Shown here: piece after piece, positions 11,189 to 22,899 of the stretch
Layout of the letters: each line of letters opens with the position of its first letter
How positions within the stretch are numbered: the stretch's first letter is position 1
Assembly: GCA_034766995.1 (NCBI GenBank)
Contig: CM068317.1
Location: forward strand, 21,435,714-21,499,713
Source of the DNA: Acanthacorydalis orientalis
Taxonomy: Eukaryota; Arthropoda; Insecta; Megaloptera; Corydalidae
Length of the DNA stretch: 64,000 nt
Direction: 5' to 3'
Translations under genes and position numbers: made by a program
The notes under the pieces: generated by a model
What the model was told of the DNA's origin: nothing
Databases searched by the model: none
What the model saw: only the letters and a program-made list of their open reading frames with translations

Positions 11189-12410
11189 TGTTTTGGTTTT
11201 TTATATAGAAATTTCCATGTACTTTTTTGCTTTATTCTATTTTTAGGAATACTTAACCCATAGATTATTATAAATATGAAAAAGAATATGAGAAATATGA
11301 GATTATAAGAAATATAGGTTATTAGAAATATGGCCTAGAAACTTGTAAACTGATGCATATTAAACATTTATATAACATTTTTAATGTATTAAATTATATG
11401 TACCTCTTCTCAAAATTATATTTTTTTTAAATTAATATGGTTTATGAATACGTAATCTCACTATAGTTAACTGATAACTTGGTTAAACAATTGCTAAAGT
11501 AAAAAAAACACCAGAAGTCTATCTCGATATTTTCTACCAAATAAAAATCATAAAAAAGTTCTGTAGAAGATAATATGACCTATAAAATTTATCCAAAGAA
11601 AGAAGTTCGGTGTTTTCTCAGTATATAGAAAGTGGTTTTAATTTCTATGAAATTGTTATATAATAATTTATTATGTAATAGAATGTAAACTCTTTATATT
11701 TATAAAATTAATGTTTTTGATTTTTAAGACTATAAGTCCAAAATATCAATCCTCTGAAAAATTTTATAATTTCTTGATCCCTACACTTTTTGTCAACAAA
11801 AGATTGAATAATGATTTTTGCTGTATGTGGTGATAGATTTGGATCAGTAGGAATTTCATTTATCGGAATCAGTTTATGTCAACCATACGTATTTTTGTTA
11901 TTAGAATAAAATAGAAAATCTTAGTAGCTTGTCAACTTTCAATTTTGTAGAGATCTTTATAAAAATCACCAACATCCATTTATTAATGATAATAATACAT
12001 ACGTATTTATAAAACAAGAAAATCTTATTAAAGGACTGTAAATAAAAACATATTGTTTATTCTATAATAAAATAATGTAAAAATTGATTATTAATATTTT
12101 TTACATTTTTTAATGTTAACATATTTACATGGATCTTTATAATGTAGACAATTATATGCACACTTGGCAATGATATGTTGAAAAGTTTGTATATATATAT
12201 ATATATATTATGAAAATATATATTGTATAGTTGACTTTATTCTACTATATCTATATATTATTATATGTTATATAGCTATAAACATCAGATATACTTTGCT
12301 CAGAAATGCAACTGATAATAATCTCAAAATAAAACAAAGTTGTGTCAGCGTATGAATTTAATTAACATATTAGAATGACGATCGAGTCAAAAATATTAAA
12401 AGTAATACAC
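11189..12410. other. No gene recognised
   Basis: AT-rich, with a short (TA)n at 12189-12208. Confidence 0.55.
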
Positions 12411-12437
12411 TCACTCTCTCTCTCTCTCACACACACT

Positions 12438-12493
<56 letters not shown>
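12411..12493. repeat. Compound (CT)n(CA)n(TA)n microsatellite
   Basis: CTCTCT, then CACACA, then a long TA array. One of three compound arrays in the window; the others are 43757 and 47141. Confidence 0.95.
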
Positions 12494-12496
<3 letters not shown>

Positions 12497-12892
12497 GTAT
12501 GCATATGGATGTATAAGATCTTACGGAAAAACCTGATTACGGTTGTAAATAAATTAAACAAAGAACTAAAATGAATATTGCTCTTGTTACTATATATTTT
12601 GTTACAATGTAAAAAAGTGATGTTACTAAGTATATGTATCTTTTTAAAAAAAGAATTAATAACAACCTTTATTTTATACACTGTTCTAAGAATAACAATT
12701 AATTTAATGACATAGTAACTAGCACTGTCTTCCGTTTTCCTTAAAATTCAGAAATTTTATTCTTTCTAAATGTTATCTACGATTTGCTTGACTATATTAT
12801 TTACAGAATGTAAAAAATATAGTTATATTTGGATCATTTAAAAGAATCTTTTTAATTTCTTCTATTAAACTTCTTTTACTGATATTAGGTTG
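12494..12892. other. No gene recognised
   Basis: AT-rich filler. Confidence 0.5.
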
Positions 12893-12894
12893 GT

Positions 12895-13270
12895 AGGAAA
12901 AAAATTGTGGTTTTTGTTTTCTGAATTCTAACCTTAATTATTTTTAATGAAACTGTGACTTTATCGTGTTTAGGTTAATATCATTTGAAAGTGCATTTTT
13001 GGTCTGTATTACGGTAACATCGAATTTGGTTTTATTATTAATTTTATTAAATTTGGCTATTGAATTAAAGATAGAAAAGAAGCAAATAAGAGCAATTTTT
13101 GTATGAGTTCAAAATGGGCGGTGAAGCAGCAGAAACTGCTCGTAAACTAAATGATGCTTTTGATGGGAAATAGTTCTGGACCACTTAAAACATCTAGAAA
13201 AATCAAAAACTCCATATTAGGCATATTATTAAAACCATCAAAAACTGTAATTACTTTTCTACCAATTTAA
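12895..13270 (+). mobile_element. Mariner-derived MITE, family MLE-1, extra deletion
   Basis: TTAGGTTGGTAGG at the left and CTACCAATTTAA at the right, flanked by TA at 12893-12894 and 13271-13272. The HTH-containing N-terminus (KKQIRAI, then GGEAAETARKLNDAF) is cut off at about 13170. Sequence resumes at TAGTTCTGGACCACTT, the same internal point at which fragments 39357 and 58859 begin. At 376 bp this is the shortest two-ended copy. Confidence 0.85.
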
Positions 13271-13272
13271 TA

Positions 13273-14330
13273 TAAAAAAATTTGAATGTTGCACTGAAAA
13301 ATGGTTCTTTTTCTTACAATTAATTTATAAATACGTTTTTATTACAATTGAGTATGAAAACATTTTTGATATGAAATTTACTTAATTTTTTGAAATGAAC
13401 TAAACTCAGTTGATAATGAAATTATGAAACACGATGTATTCTTCAGAAATGTTCAACAATACAATCTAATATCTATCATACGTAGTACAGATATTCAATT
13501 TAAATCTTTGATTGGTTTTAAAAAAAATAATTTTCTATTAATGTTAAATACCTTTAAATCTATGTTGACTACTAATCATAGAATTATAATTGATATGTTT
13601 TAAAGACAGACTGTTCATATTCTCATATTAAAGTTTTTATTTTTTTTTATCACAAATACTTTGTAATTAATGCAACTATTGAAAATGTATTGTAACTTCA
13701 AGTTGATGATATTATCAAAAAATATTTTAAGCCATTCGAGATGAAGATTTTGTTATAAAACACGATCACCAAGAACCAGATTTTTTTTCTGTTATTGTTG
13801 AAAAATAAAATAAATGAAACATTTTGAAAGGTGATAAATGAACATTATAGTCATTATTTGATTGGTTCCTCAGCGAATTTGTAATACGAGGAACCGATGG
13901 CTCACTATAAGTGTCGTACATATAAAACAGAACCTAGAAAATATATTAAAATAATAAATATAATTAAAATGGAATATATTTATTTAGAGATTACCAAGTA
14001 GTTACAAATATATGAGTTTAAAAAAAGTTATTGTCATTGTTTTATTCAAAGAGAAGATTAATAAAAATGATAAGACGGTACTTAAGTAATTAGTAATAAA
14101 GTAATAAATATCGTTACCCTGTCTAGAAACCGATAGCAATTTTAATTTTTACACAACTTTCTCTGTTATTTTACTTGAGTACGATCTTATCTCGCTGACT
14201 ACTTTTTAACTACTGACTGATAATATAAACTCATTTTCAAAACACTTACGGCGTGTCGTTAGTTCTTTTGAATAGGTACTGCATTTACACATATGGTGTG
14301 TTATCAGTCTCGAATGGGTTTTAAAGTTAA
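13273..14330. other. No gene recognised
   Basis: AT-rich. A slightly GC-richer patch at 13860-13930 is unassigned. Confidence 0.5.
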
Positions 14331-14682
14331 ACAGTGGACAGTGGACTCAGTTTTTGGCGTCTAAAGGCATCGAAACGTTACCACAACCGCCCTATTCACT
14401 GAGCATGTTACCCTGCGACTTTTTCCTATTCCCCCATATGAAAAAACTCGTCAAAGGTCGTCATTTTGACTCCGTTGAAGATATCCAAGAATCTGTGACG
14501 AGGGTACTCGGAGAGGTCCCACAAGAAGTGTTCCAGAATTGTTACGAAAACTGGAAAACTCGCTGGAATAAGTGTATAGATGCGGGAGGGGACTACTTTG
14601 AAGGGGATCGCAGCGATGTACCTTAATTTTTAAATATACTCGATTTTTGAATTTTGTCGCATTACTTAATTGTCTGACCTCG
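14331..14682 (+). mobile_element. Mariner 3' end with transposase C-terminus
   Basis: The open frame from 14354 to the TAA at 14624-14626 (90 codons) contains LPQPPYSLSMLPCDFFLFP, the block carrying the third catalytic aspartate of mariner transposases. A typical C-terminus follows (FQNCYENWKTRWNKCID, then GGDYFEG). The terminal repeat ends CTGACCTCG at 14682, followed by TA. The 5' two-thirds is missing and I could not find a matching left end. This frame is unusually intact and GC-rich for the window, which suggests a younger insertion. Its only defect within the block is SLSML where SPDLA is usual. Confidence 0.75.
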
Positions 14683-14684
14683 TA

Positions 14685-15208
14685 TATTTATTTTGTGAAA
14701 CAGTTTTAAAATAGGGTAATAAGAGAGTGTTCTGTGTGCATTCTTCAGCTTTGCTGGATAAATATCAAGATGCAGTCATGTCAAGGAGCAATGAAAAATG
14801 CTCTACATGTTTATGAAAATATCTGATTTACGAAACATAAGACATTTTAGTGACGCGACTCTTTAAAATGTGCTTTGCGTTGGTCATACATACAAAGGAA
14901 CCGGTCATCCTATTACGGCCATTATGTAATGAGATGACTCTATATCTGATTACATAATAGCTGTATTCGGATTACTTTTATTCCTGACACCGTTTACTCG
15001 GTTCAGGCCAAATATTGTTTCTCAAAAAAGAAAATATCTTCCTGATTTACAGGATTCATGAAATTTGTATCTTTTTAATTAACGACTAATTATGTCAGGT
15101 CGAGAATTTAAGTAACATTTGTACTTTAAAGACTTAAACACTGAAAATAAATTTATTTTTTAGGCATCACATAATGGATTCTATTATTTATTATTATTAT
15201 CTTTAATA
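14685..15208. other. No gene recognised
   Basis: Around 14927-14960 there is a small inverted repeat (ATTATGTAAT / ATTACATAAT). Otherwise nothing. Confidence 0.5.
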
Positions 15209-15210
15209 TA

Positions 15211-16499
15211 TTATGTTGGTGAATAATTAACGATAGTTTGCTTTTATTTTAAGTTTATTCAATAATAAAACAATAAAATACACTCGAAACATGTTTAAAT
15301 GATCATTCTAGACCATAATCGCCATCCACTTCAATAGCTGCTTCCCATTTGCTTGGCAAACGATCGATTCCATGGGTAAAAAAGTTACGTTTCTTCGACG
15401 GAGTCCACGCTTTGACATCGGTAATAAGTTCATTCAAATCATCGTAGACTTTGCTCGTATGCCAATTTTTGAAAGAGCGATTAACTTGGTAGTCTGTAGG
15501 TGCTTCGGTGGGAGAATATGGCGAATGCTCGAGCAAATCCCACCTCTTGTCTTTGATGGATTGCACGACTCGACCTTTGACATGCAGTCGGGCGTTGTCA
15601 TGATGAAACACGATGTGGTTTTCTTTGTGTGGATTTGATGGCTGCTCCCAATCGATCGAGCTGAGAAAGATGGACGTCACTGTTTAAATTAAACTGTTGT
15701 ATACCATTTTTGTCCGGAATTCGCACTTCCGAAATATCTTTGTCATCCAACCAATAACAGAAACCGTTTACCATAATCTCTCAGTGAATTATACCAGAGT
15801 GGTCCAACCAAACACACCACATGGCCTCTTTGTAATGGACGAACTTTGGAGTTTTTTCGCAGTTTGGCCAGAATCAACGCACACCTTCTTTCATTTGACA
15901 TTTTTGAAGAGAAGCCATGACTCCTCATCGGTCACCAGATGCTGAAGAAAGGGATTTTGATCGTTCCTCTGAAGCAACTTGATAAATATGTGAACTCGGT
16001 TGGCCTTATTGTCGTTGGAGAGCTCATGAGGAACCCATCGAGCCATTTTTTACAACTTATTGAGCTTTTTGAGTTACCTGACGATCGTTCAATGGTCGAC
16101 ATTGAATTGTTCGGCCAGCATCTATGTAATCAAACTCTCGTCTTCCTCCACTGCCATCTGAAGAGCCAGATTATCAAAATTAGATGGACGACTTCTTCTT
16201 TCCTCATCTTTCCAGTTTGTGTCACTGGATTTGAAATGATTGAACTATTTTCGAATTTGACTTTCACCGATTGTTCCTGCACCAAAGAGTTCCTTGCGAT
16301 CGCGAAATGGCTGTGATGCAGTCGATACGTTTTTGAAATGATAGAGCATGATATGACGAATATGAAGGTTGTTATCGACACATCTTTTTACTAACTACAA
16401 AGCAAGGAATACATTAGTAGAAAAAATTGAAACAAAATGTGATAAATTTTATTAGATTCGAAGGGCTTGGGCAGAACGATCGTTAATTATTCACCAACT

Positions 16500-16502
<3 letters not shown>
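15211..16502 (-). mobile_element. Near-full-length mariner element
   Basis: About 1.29 kb, flanked by TA at 15209-15210 and 16503-16504. Both ends share GTTGGTGAATAATTAACGAT, a 20-bp core of the ITR. It holds a broken transposase on the minus strand. The size is that of an intact mariner, so it is decayed by point mutation rather than by internal deletion. Its right end abuts a (TA)n array. Confidence 0.85.
15303..16381 (-). pseudogene. Mariner transposase pseudogene (DD34D)
   Basis: The C-terminal 125 codons are open (15303-15680). FHHDNARLH carries the second catalytic Asp and YSPTEAPTDY carries the third, with 34 residues between them, as in true mariners. NRSFKNWHTSKVYDDLNEL and GIDRLPSKWEAAIEVDGDY follow. 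Further toward 16381 the reading frame breaks repeatedly, although remnants of the HTH half are recognisable (a LYHFEKR-like stretch near 16330). Long plus-strand open frames here are antisense artefacts. Inactive. Confidence 0.75.
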
Positions 16503-16537
<35 letters not shown>

Positions 16538-16539
16538 TT

Positions 16540-16617
<78 letters not shown>

Positions 16618-16636
16618 ACATGTATACATGTATACC
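16503..16636. repeat. (TA)n with TATACATG tandem tail
   Basis: Long TA arrays broken by CATATTTATACA and GTATATATG. They end in three copies of a TATACATG-like unit. Confidence 0.9.
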
Positions 16637-17812
16637 TGTATATTTTTCTCGACATTATTTTACATGAAATTCACATAAACTACCATGATATTACTAGGAA
16701 AATTCACAGAAAAAACAGATTTTTTTCATTAAATAACTAAGTATTTAGATTTCCACTATATCAACAACCTTCATTTCATCTTATTATCATGATCATTAAA
16801 AACTAAAAACATGTGTAAAATGCATTGGTATTTAGTACATATCAATGACGTGTAATTTATTCGTATTTCATGATCTCAATTTATATATTTATGAATTGTT
16901 TACTTGATCAGAAAGTTGATTATTCGATAGTTAGTGGTGTAATTTGTGTGATAAATATATGCTGGTATTATTCACGATGATTGATGGTAGTATCCTTTTG
17001 CATAACGGTAGAAATATTATCATAAATTTTAATTATCTGTATATTACAAATATATATTTTTTAATCTTGGATAATAGAATTGGTAATATGGGTAAGAGTA
17101 TTAAATCCAAGAACCACTTAAAAAAATTAAAGTACACATATGAAATATAATATAAGGAAATAATAAAAAAAATATGTAAAGGATTTTGGTAGAAGTAGGA
17201 ATTCGTAGTAGAAATGTAAATTATTTTGATATTGACCAAGAATATCAAAAACTTCTTCAGAAACGGACGATTAAACAAACTGGCATTGAATTAATTGATT
17301 TGCGCGACAGTAATTAAAACTGAATATTTCATATTTCTCGGAAAAGGTTGCATAGAATGGAAATTTGCGGTATATAATTCAGGAAAATCAAAACCTGTAA
17401 TATTATCTTATTAATCATCAATAAAACAGTTTTACCTTTTGACAAATATTTCGATGATATATAGAATACTTTTTAATAATGATGTTGTAAACAGTGTTGT
17501 TAAATAATATTTTACAATCTACACACAATCTAAAAACTTATTTGAATAATGTTGCTATTATAATCTTTATTTTATATCAATTTTTATGTTTGTAACACAA
17601 TAGGAGAACTAAGAATATTATTTATTATTTTTTAACAAACGTTTTTCAATGAAAACAATACATATTATTTGTGTTTTAAGATCGCACTAGATGGTTAACG
17701 TTCGTGAAATATCCTGGTAGGATAAGGATTAAAATATAACTGTTTTTTTTTAAATTTCTTGAATCTTATAAACTAAAGTGTGCTCATTGAACATTCTAAA
17801 TATATTAAGAGT

Positions 17813-17816
<4 letters not shown>
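16637..17816. other. No gene recognised
   Basis: AT-rich. Overlapping open frames at 16944-17278 on both strands are low complexity and unsupported. Confidence 0.5.

Positions 17817-17871
<55 letters not shown>
17817..17871. repeat. (TA)n microsatellite
   Basis: Uninterrupted TA array of about 55 bp. Confidence 0.95.
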
Positions 17872-17874
<3 letters not shown>

Positions 17875-18140
17875 ACTCAGATTCTATTTATCGTCAAATA
17901 TATTGATTTATTCAAAATCAGGTTTAGTATAACTACTACCATATTTTTAAAATATACTAATGTAAATAATTATTTAAATAAAAAAAATCAATGATTGAAG
18001 TCATGAAGATAATATTCACAAAATTTCCTGTATTTAGTTCCTAGTATATCTTACAATATTGATATCCTTTAACGAAAAAAGTAAATGATATACATTCTTG
18101 ATCAATGTATAGATTAAAAGTAAATAAATAAATCATTACA

Positions 18141-18180
<40 letters not shown>

Positions 18181-18484
18181 AAAATATTCTAATTTCGTTT
18201 CAGTAATAAAATATCTGTGTTGAGTCATTGGAAACTTGTTTAATAGAGCACTGATAAAGTGTGATCATATTAACCTTGAATAAAATGTAACAAAAAACAC
18301 AAACACAGGCACTCAATCAGATTACGGAAGTACACCCACGGCAGTTATCTGTCTATATCCGTCGTTTGTGCACCTGACCTCAGCATTGAGTAACAAAGCG
18401 ATAAGATTTACAACTTAGATCCGGAAACAAAGAACAGTTTGGTGATTTGGTGACATAGGAAGTTTATTGCTTTATTATGGAGCA

Positions 18485-18522
<38 letters not shown>

Positions 18523-18881
18523 AATTATATTCAAGTAGATACCTGTAAGTGCATAATATTTCTTAATTAATATAGAAAGAAAGAAATATGAGAAAGATAT
18601 GGAAAAGTGTAGTAAATAAAATTGAAATAGAGGCAGGTTTTATTTAATTAAGAACTGATTGAAATACTCCAGATGATTGAAATTTATGCATTTGTTATTT
18701 GAGTATTTTTCAATATAAAGCAATATAATTTTAGATTATAATTAAAATAATAGCTACCATATTCATTTGCAAAAACTGCATGTAAATTATAATAAATACA
18801 GATATTTTTATTATATTTTTTGCTAGGAGACAATGATTGCTAGAGTTTTCCTAGAGTTATCATTCCTAGATTTTTCTGATC
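17872..18881. other. No gene recognised; contains two (AT)n arrays
   Basis: AT arrays lie at 18144-18179 and 18487-18521. Between them, 18300-18440 is a GC-richer unique patch (around CACCCACGGCAGTTATCTG) with no open frame that I can interpret. Confidence 0.5.
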
Positions 18882-18883
18882 TA

Positions 18884-19403
18884 TTATGTTGGTAGAAAAA
18901 TAATTGCAATTTGCGATTTTCAAATTCATATACATTTGATATTTATAGCTGTTTTATGTGATCCAGACTAACGTCTAATTTTTTTAACTACTAACTAATT
19001 AGTTAGTAGTTATGAACTCAAGAAGAACGTCCACGATCTTCTTCATCTTCAAGGCTCTCGTTCTCAGCACGAAATTTTTATAACCACCATTACAACGTAC
19101 ATTCCTTAACAGTACCCATACTCAAAGTATTGTTTATTGTATGAGTAGTTTCTGCTGCTTTACCACTTAGTTTTGAAATCATATAAAAATGCTCTTATTT
19201 GGTTCTTTTTCGTCTTTAATTCAAAAGCCCAATTTGAAGCAAAATTAATAATAAAACGACAGACTCATGTTACCAAAATACAGACTGAAAAATGCACTTT
19301 AAAATAATATTAACATGAATACGATGAAATGACACTTTCATTGACAAAAATTAAGGCTAGAATTCAGAAAACAAAAACCCCAATTATTTTCCTATCAACT
19401 TAA
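18884..19403 (-). mobile_element. Mariner-derived MITE, family MLE-1
   Basis: TTATGTTGGTAG start, CTATCAACTTAA end, and TA at 18882-18883 and 19404-19405. Part of the region corresponding to the helix-turn-helix C-terminal side is lost. In its place stands a perfect 26-bp palindrome at 18986-19011. Confidence 0.85.
18986..19011. repeat. Perfect 26-bp palindrome at a deletion junction
   Basis: AACTACTAACTAA followed by its exact reverse complement, with no loop. Other MLE-1 copies have ordinary transposase sequence at this point. Confidence 0.8.
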
Positions 19404-19405
19404 TA

Positions 19406-20354
19406 TTTTATAACCGTTTTACAATCTTTATTTATGCTATTCATACATTTTATATTTGTGTACTCTGAGTTAACGTATTGAAATATAATTAATATTTTGT
19501 TTAATTATTAACATTTTGCTTAAACTAAATATGATCATTAATGTTAAACATTCATTTTAACAAAAATGTCTCTTATCATCAGAACGATATCATATAGCAT
19601 GTTTTGGCGGAAAATTAATATACATTTAAATTAATTAACTGGAAAATTTTTGTTTGTCTATTGTTTTGGCAAGATATAGAATCAACGAATGAGACAAAAT
19701 AGACAATTTTGTATTAATTAAATATTTATCACTAGTGTTAACTAAAACAGTTTATTTAAAATTAAAATTTGGAAGAGAAATATTTTCTCTTGGGAATGAT
19801 TGCATTGAACAAAATCTATAACATTATTATATCTTATAATTTTGAAATAACTGAAAACATGTCAGTAACTGTTTACCTATCAAAAATAATACTGTTTATT
19901 ATATTATATTTTCTATGTTATCATACAATTTTACTAAAGATACAGAAAACATAAAACTTTTGACATTTAAACGTAATTTAAATCATTCAATGTAAATTGT
20001 ATTTTTTTCGGAATTAATAATATCATTTTCTACAATTATCACATCTTTATCGGCGAATTTATAAAAAAAAGCGACTTTGAAAGAAAATCACAAAAGTAAT
20101 AATGTCAATTACAAATGAAAAAAAATAAAAAAATATTAAAAGAAAATTAATATCTGATTACGTTCCATTTAGTAAAAAAAAACAGAACGAGTACAAGTTC
20201 GAGAAGAAAATTATAGGATTAAATGACGGAAAGGTTTTCAATTTTTATTATGATTAAAAAGAAAATCGTTTTCCAATCAAACTTGGGAAAGTAAAAAAAT
20301 GAATTCCTAGAGATATGAATTGATTAAGGATGATATTTACTTGTTGACGAACAT

Positions 20355-20411
<57 letters not shown>

Positions 20412-21036
20412 ACTATTCCTATTCTGTGAGTCCTGTTATTTACAAAGAGATAATCTGTTTCCAATATCAAACTCGTATAATATTAAATGGAGTCAATGTC
20501 TTTGCCACGTGTCTAAAATATTATTGTGTTGTTGTTTCCAGAGACATATGTGTTTATATTACATAAAACATTATATCAAAATATATTATTCAACTGATTG
20601 TTTCTAAATAATATGATTAATTGTTGTTGTTAGATGTGTTGTGTATATAATAAATAAGCTACTCGTTTGTTAATTAATGTTTCAATTATTATATTAAGAT
20701 AATAAACAAGAAATATTAAAGATGAACGAATTTTAATTAATATATGAGTATTAATCTAAAATGTCAAAAAATTGATTGATTATAAAATTGAGTTGATTAA
20801 ACATGATGTTATACGGGTATTGTGAATTTTTTATTTTGAGATATTTTTCTTTGTATATATAATTTTTTTTTTGTAAAATCTGTTATAACAAATTTTTAAC
20901 AATTACTATTTTTTGAAATCATACATAAAATTTATTTAACAAACACATTTGGAAATTCGTTTTTTTGTTGTGTAAATAAATTTTCTGTAATAAAAACAAA
21001 TAATATTTTAGTGGAGCGGTTTAAACTTCCATCACA
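19406..21036. other. No gene recognised; contains (TA)n
   Basis: AT-rich, with (TA)n at 20360-20409. A 61-codon frame at 19769 and a 95-codon frame at 20320 (which starts beside the microsatellite and runs through it) have no recognisable content. Confidence 0.5.
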
Positions 21037-21038
21037 TA

Positions 21039-22325
21039 CGAAGGTAGAGTGATAAGTACCCGTGTTTGATAAGAAAACATATTTTTTGAGCAGATTATTT
21101 TTTATTTTTCAAGGTAAATACTTTTTACCTCAATACACTAAGTCCAACGCACTTCCATTTTTTTTATCCCTTTCGAATAGTACGATTTGTCAACCTCCAC
21201 AAAATAAGCATTTACAGTAACGATGATTTTTGAATTTAATGCAAATCTTTTACTCCCGAGCCATTTTTTTTAAGTTTGGGAACAGAAAAAGTCACACGGT
21301 GCCAAATCTGGAGAATATGGTGGATGTGGAAACAATCGTACTGCAATTCATGTAATTTTGACATCACAATTGTTGATTTGTGTGCCGGTGCATTGTCGTG
21401 ATGGAAGAGCGCTTTTTTGCCAAATGAGGACGTTTTCTCTTGATTTCATCATTCATCTGATCCAATAATGATGCATAGTACGTTCCTGTTATTGTTAACC
21501 CTTTTTCAAAATAAGCGATTAGCAATATTTCATGAGAATCCCAGAAAACAGTCGCCATAACTTTTCCAGTTGATATAATGACTTTTTTCAAAGAAGTTTG
21601 GTGCACTTCGCCAGGAGAAGTTCATTGTTTTGATTGCTCATTCGTTTCAGATGTGTGATGAAGGATACATTTTTCATCAATGGTTATGTATCGGTGTAAA
21701 AATTCATGTCGATTACGTTTAAATATTGTTAAACACTCATTTGAAATGTTTATCCGAATGCGTTTTTGGTCGATTGTAAGCAAACACGGCATCCATCTAG
21801 CAAATAGCTTCTTCATATGCAAATGTTCGTGTACAATGTTCCGTACACGTTCATCTAAGATGAGACTTATCACAACTATCTCATGCACTTTGATTATACG
21901 ATCATTTCAAACAATGTCATGGATTTTTCCAATCATGTCTTCACTAGTCACCTAAATTGAACGACCTGAATGTTTTTCATCATAAATCCTTGTACGGACA
22001 CTTTTAAATTCATTGAATCAATATCCGACTGTTATCATCGAAGGTGCAGAGCCCCCGTAGACAGCGTGTAACTTTTCTTTAATTTCTTTACACATTTTGC
22101 CATCCAAAAATAGAAATATATTCAGTGATCTATACCAACTTTTCCATAGTTAAAAAAGAGCAATAGTTGTTTACTTTCAATGGCTGCTGGTACTAAGCTA
22201 ATTAACGTATTGTGCTCAAACTTTCACACCAGTAGTTTGAAAGATAATGCTATTAAAAGATATTGCAGTTTGATATCATTTGTGCTGTCTTTTATCAAAT
22301 ATGGGTAATTATCACTCTATCATTG
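21039..22325 (-). mobile_element. Near-full-length mariner element
   Basis: 1287 bp, flanked by TA at 21037-21038 and 22326-22327. The ends are CGAAGGTAGAGTGATAAGTA at the left and CAATGATAGAGTGATAATTA at the right, inverted. The similarity extends about 33 bp into each end. It carries a broken transposase on the minus strand. The ITRs resemble those of 39964-40782 (GATAAGTatgg/tttgg), which is probably a diverged, deleted relative. Confidence 0.85.
21109..22145 (-). pseudogene. Mariner transposase pseudogene
   Basis: Minus-strand blocks appear in family order. HTH half: KEIKEKLHAVYGGSAPSMIT near 22040-22095. Middle: MKKLFARWMPCLLTIDQKR, then FLHRYITIDEKCILHHT carrying the first catalytic Asp (21622-21888). 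Then SAGKV-equivalent STGKVMATVFWDSHE and YYASLLDQMNDEIKRKRPHL (21364-21606). The second-Asp block is disrupted by a frameshift near 21390. The C-terminus near 21120-21200 reads KGIKK/EVRWT-like with stops. Inactive. Confidence 0.75.
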
Positions 22326-22434
22326 TAACTTCCGCTGCTTTAATTATGGCACAGAAAGCAGCGCTGCGTTAAAATCTGAGTTGATTTCTGTTTTGTCGTC
22401 CTGGATTCTGTTTTGATTTTACCAATCCTTCTTT

Positions 22435-22640
22435 TTTCTATGTATAAAAAATAATTCCATTATAAAATTTTAATAAATCAAAACTTTGTTCATGTAGATC
22501 ATCTCCTCGCAAGCCGATACCCTCTCTGCTTTCTACAAGTAGCACGTTAGCCATTTTCATTTCCGATCTTTCACGAATCGTCCATGTTCGTCGATTCCAA
22601 TGAAACAGTATTCGGGCACGGCCAGTAGTATGTTTGTCTC
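22435..22640 (-). repeat. Unclassified GC-richer repeat R1 (copy b)
   Basis: Read on the minus strand, 22575 to 22435 aligns with 61150-61290 on the plus strand. Shared stretches include GCTACTTGT, TTGCGAGGAG and AAATTTTATAATGGAATTAT. A minus-strand frame (MANVLLVESREGIGLRGDD, then LLKFYNGIIFYT) and the 61077 frame (EALRGGGLNEIKKY, then LWKFYNGIIFYIY) are similar at protein level. This may be an old coding fragment, but frames are short and I do not recognise the family. Confidence 0.5.
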
Positions 22641-22861
22641 TCCAGATGTACCTTTAAAGCAGGTATCAATTTTCGGTGTACAGAAGAACACAAATCAATT
22701 TCGAATATCGTGTATACATAAGTTTTAGAATAAGTTTACAATAAGTTTTCTTTTCAGTATCACCATTTTCATGGTTTTATTTAAAATCAAAAAATAAATT
22801 TCATTACACAATATCTTTATTTCGTCTTTCATTTTTCTTTTAAAAATTGTTAACACTTAAC

Positions 22862-22898
22862 GAGAAAGAGCGAAGCGAGCAAGGGAAGAGCCCTCAGG
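22862..22898 (+). repeat. GC-rich repeat end (copy b)
   Basis: GAGCGAAGCGAGCAAGGG then AGAGCCCTCAGG. It is a diverged counterpart of the hairpin-tipped repeat end at 5281-5345. The body of the element upstream is not recognisable. Confidence 0.4.
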
Positions 22899-22899
22899 T

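Noticed and set aside
15939..16316. 125-codon plus-strand open frame
   Set aside because: It is antisense to the mariner transposase pseudogene on the minus strand and has no motif of its own.
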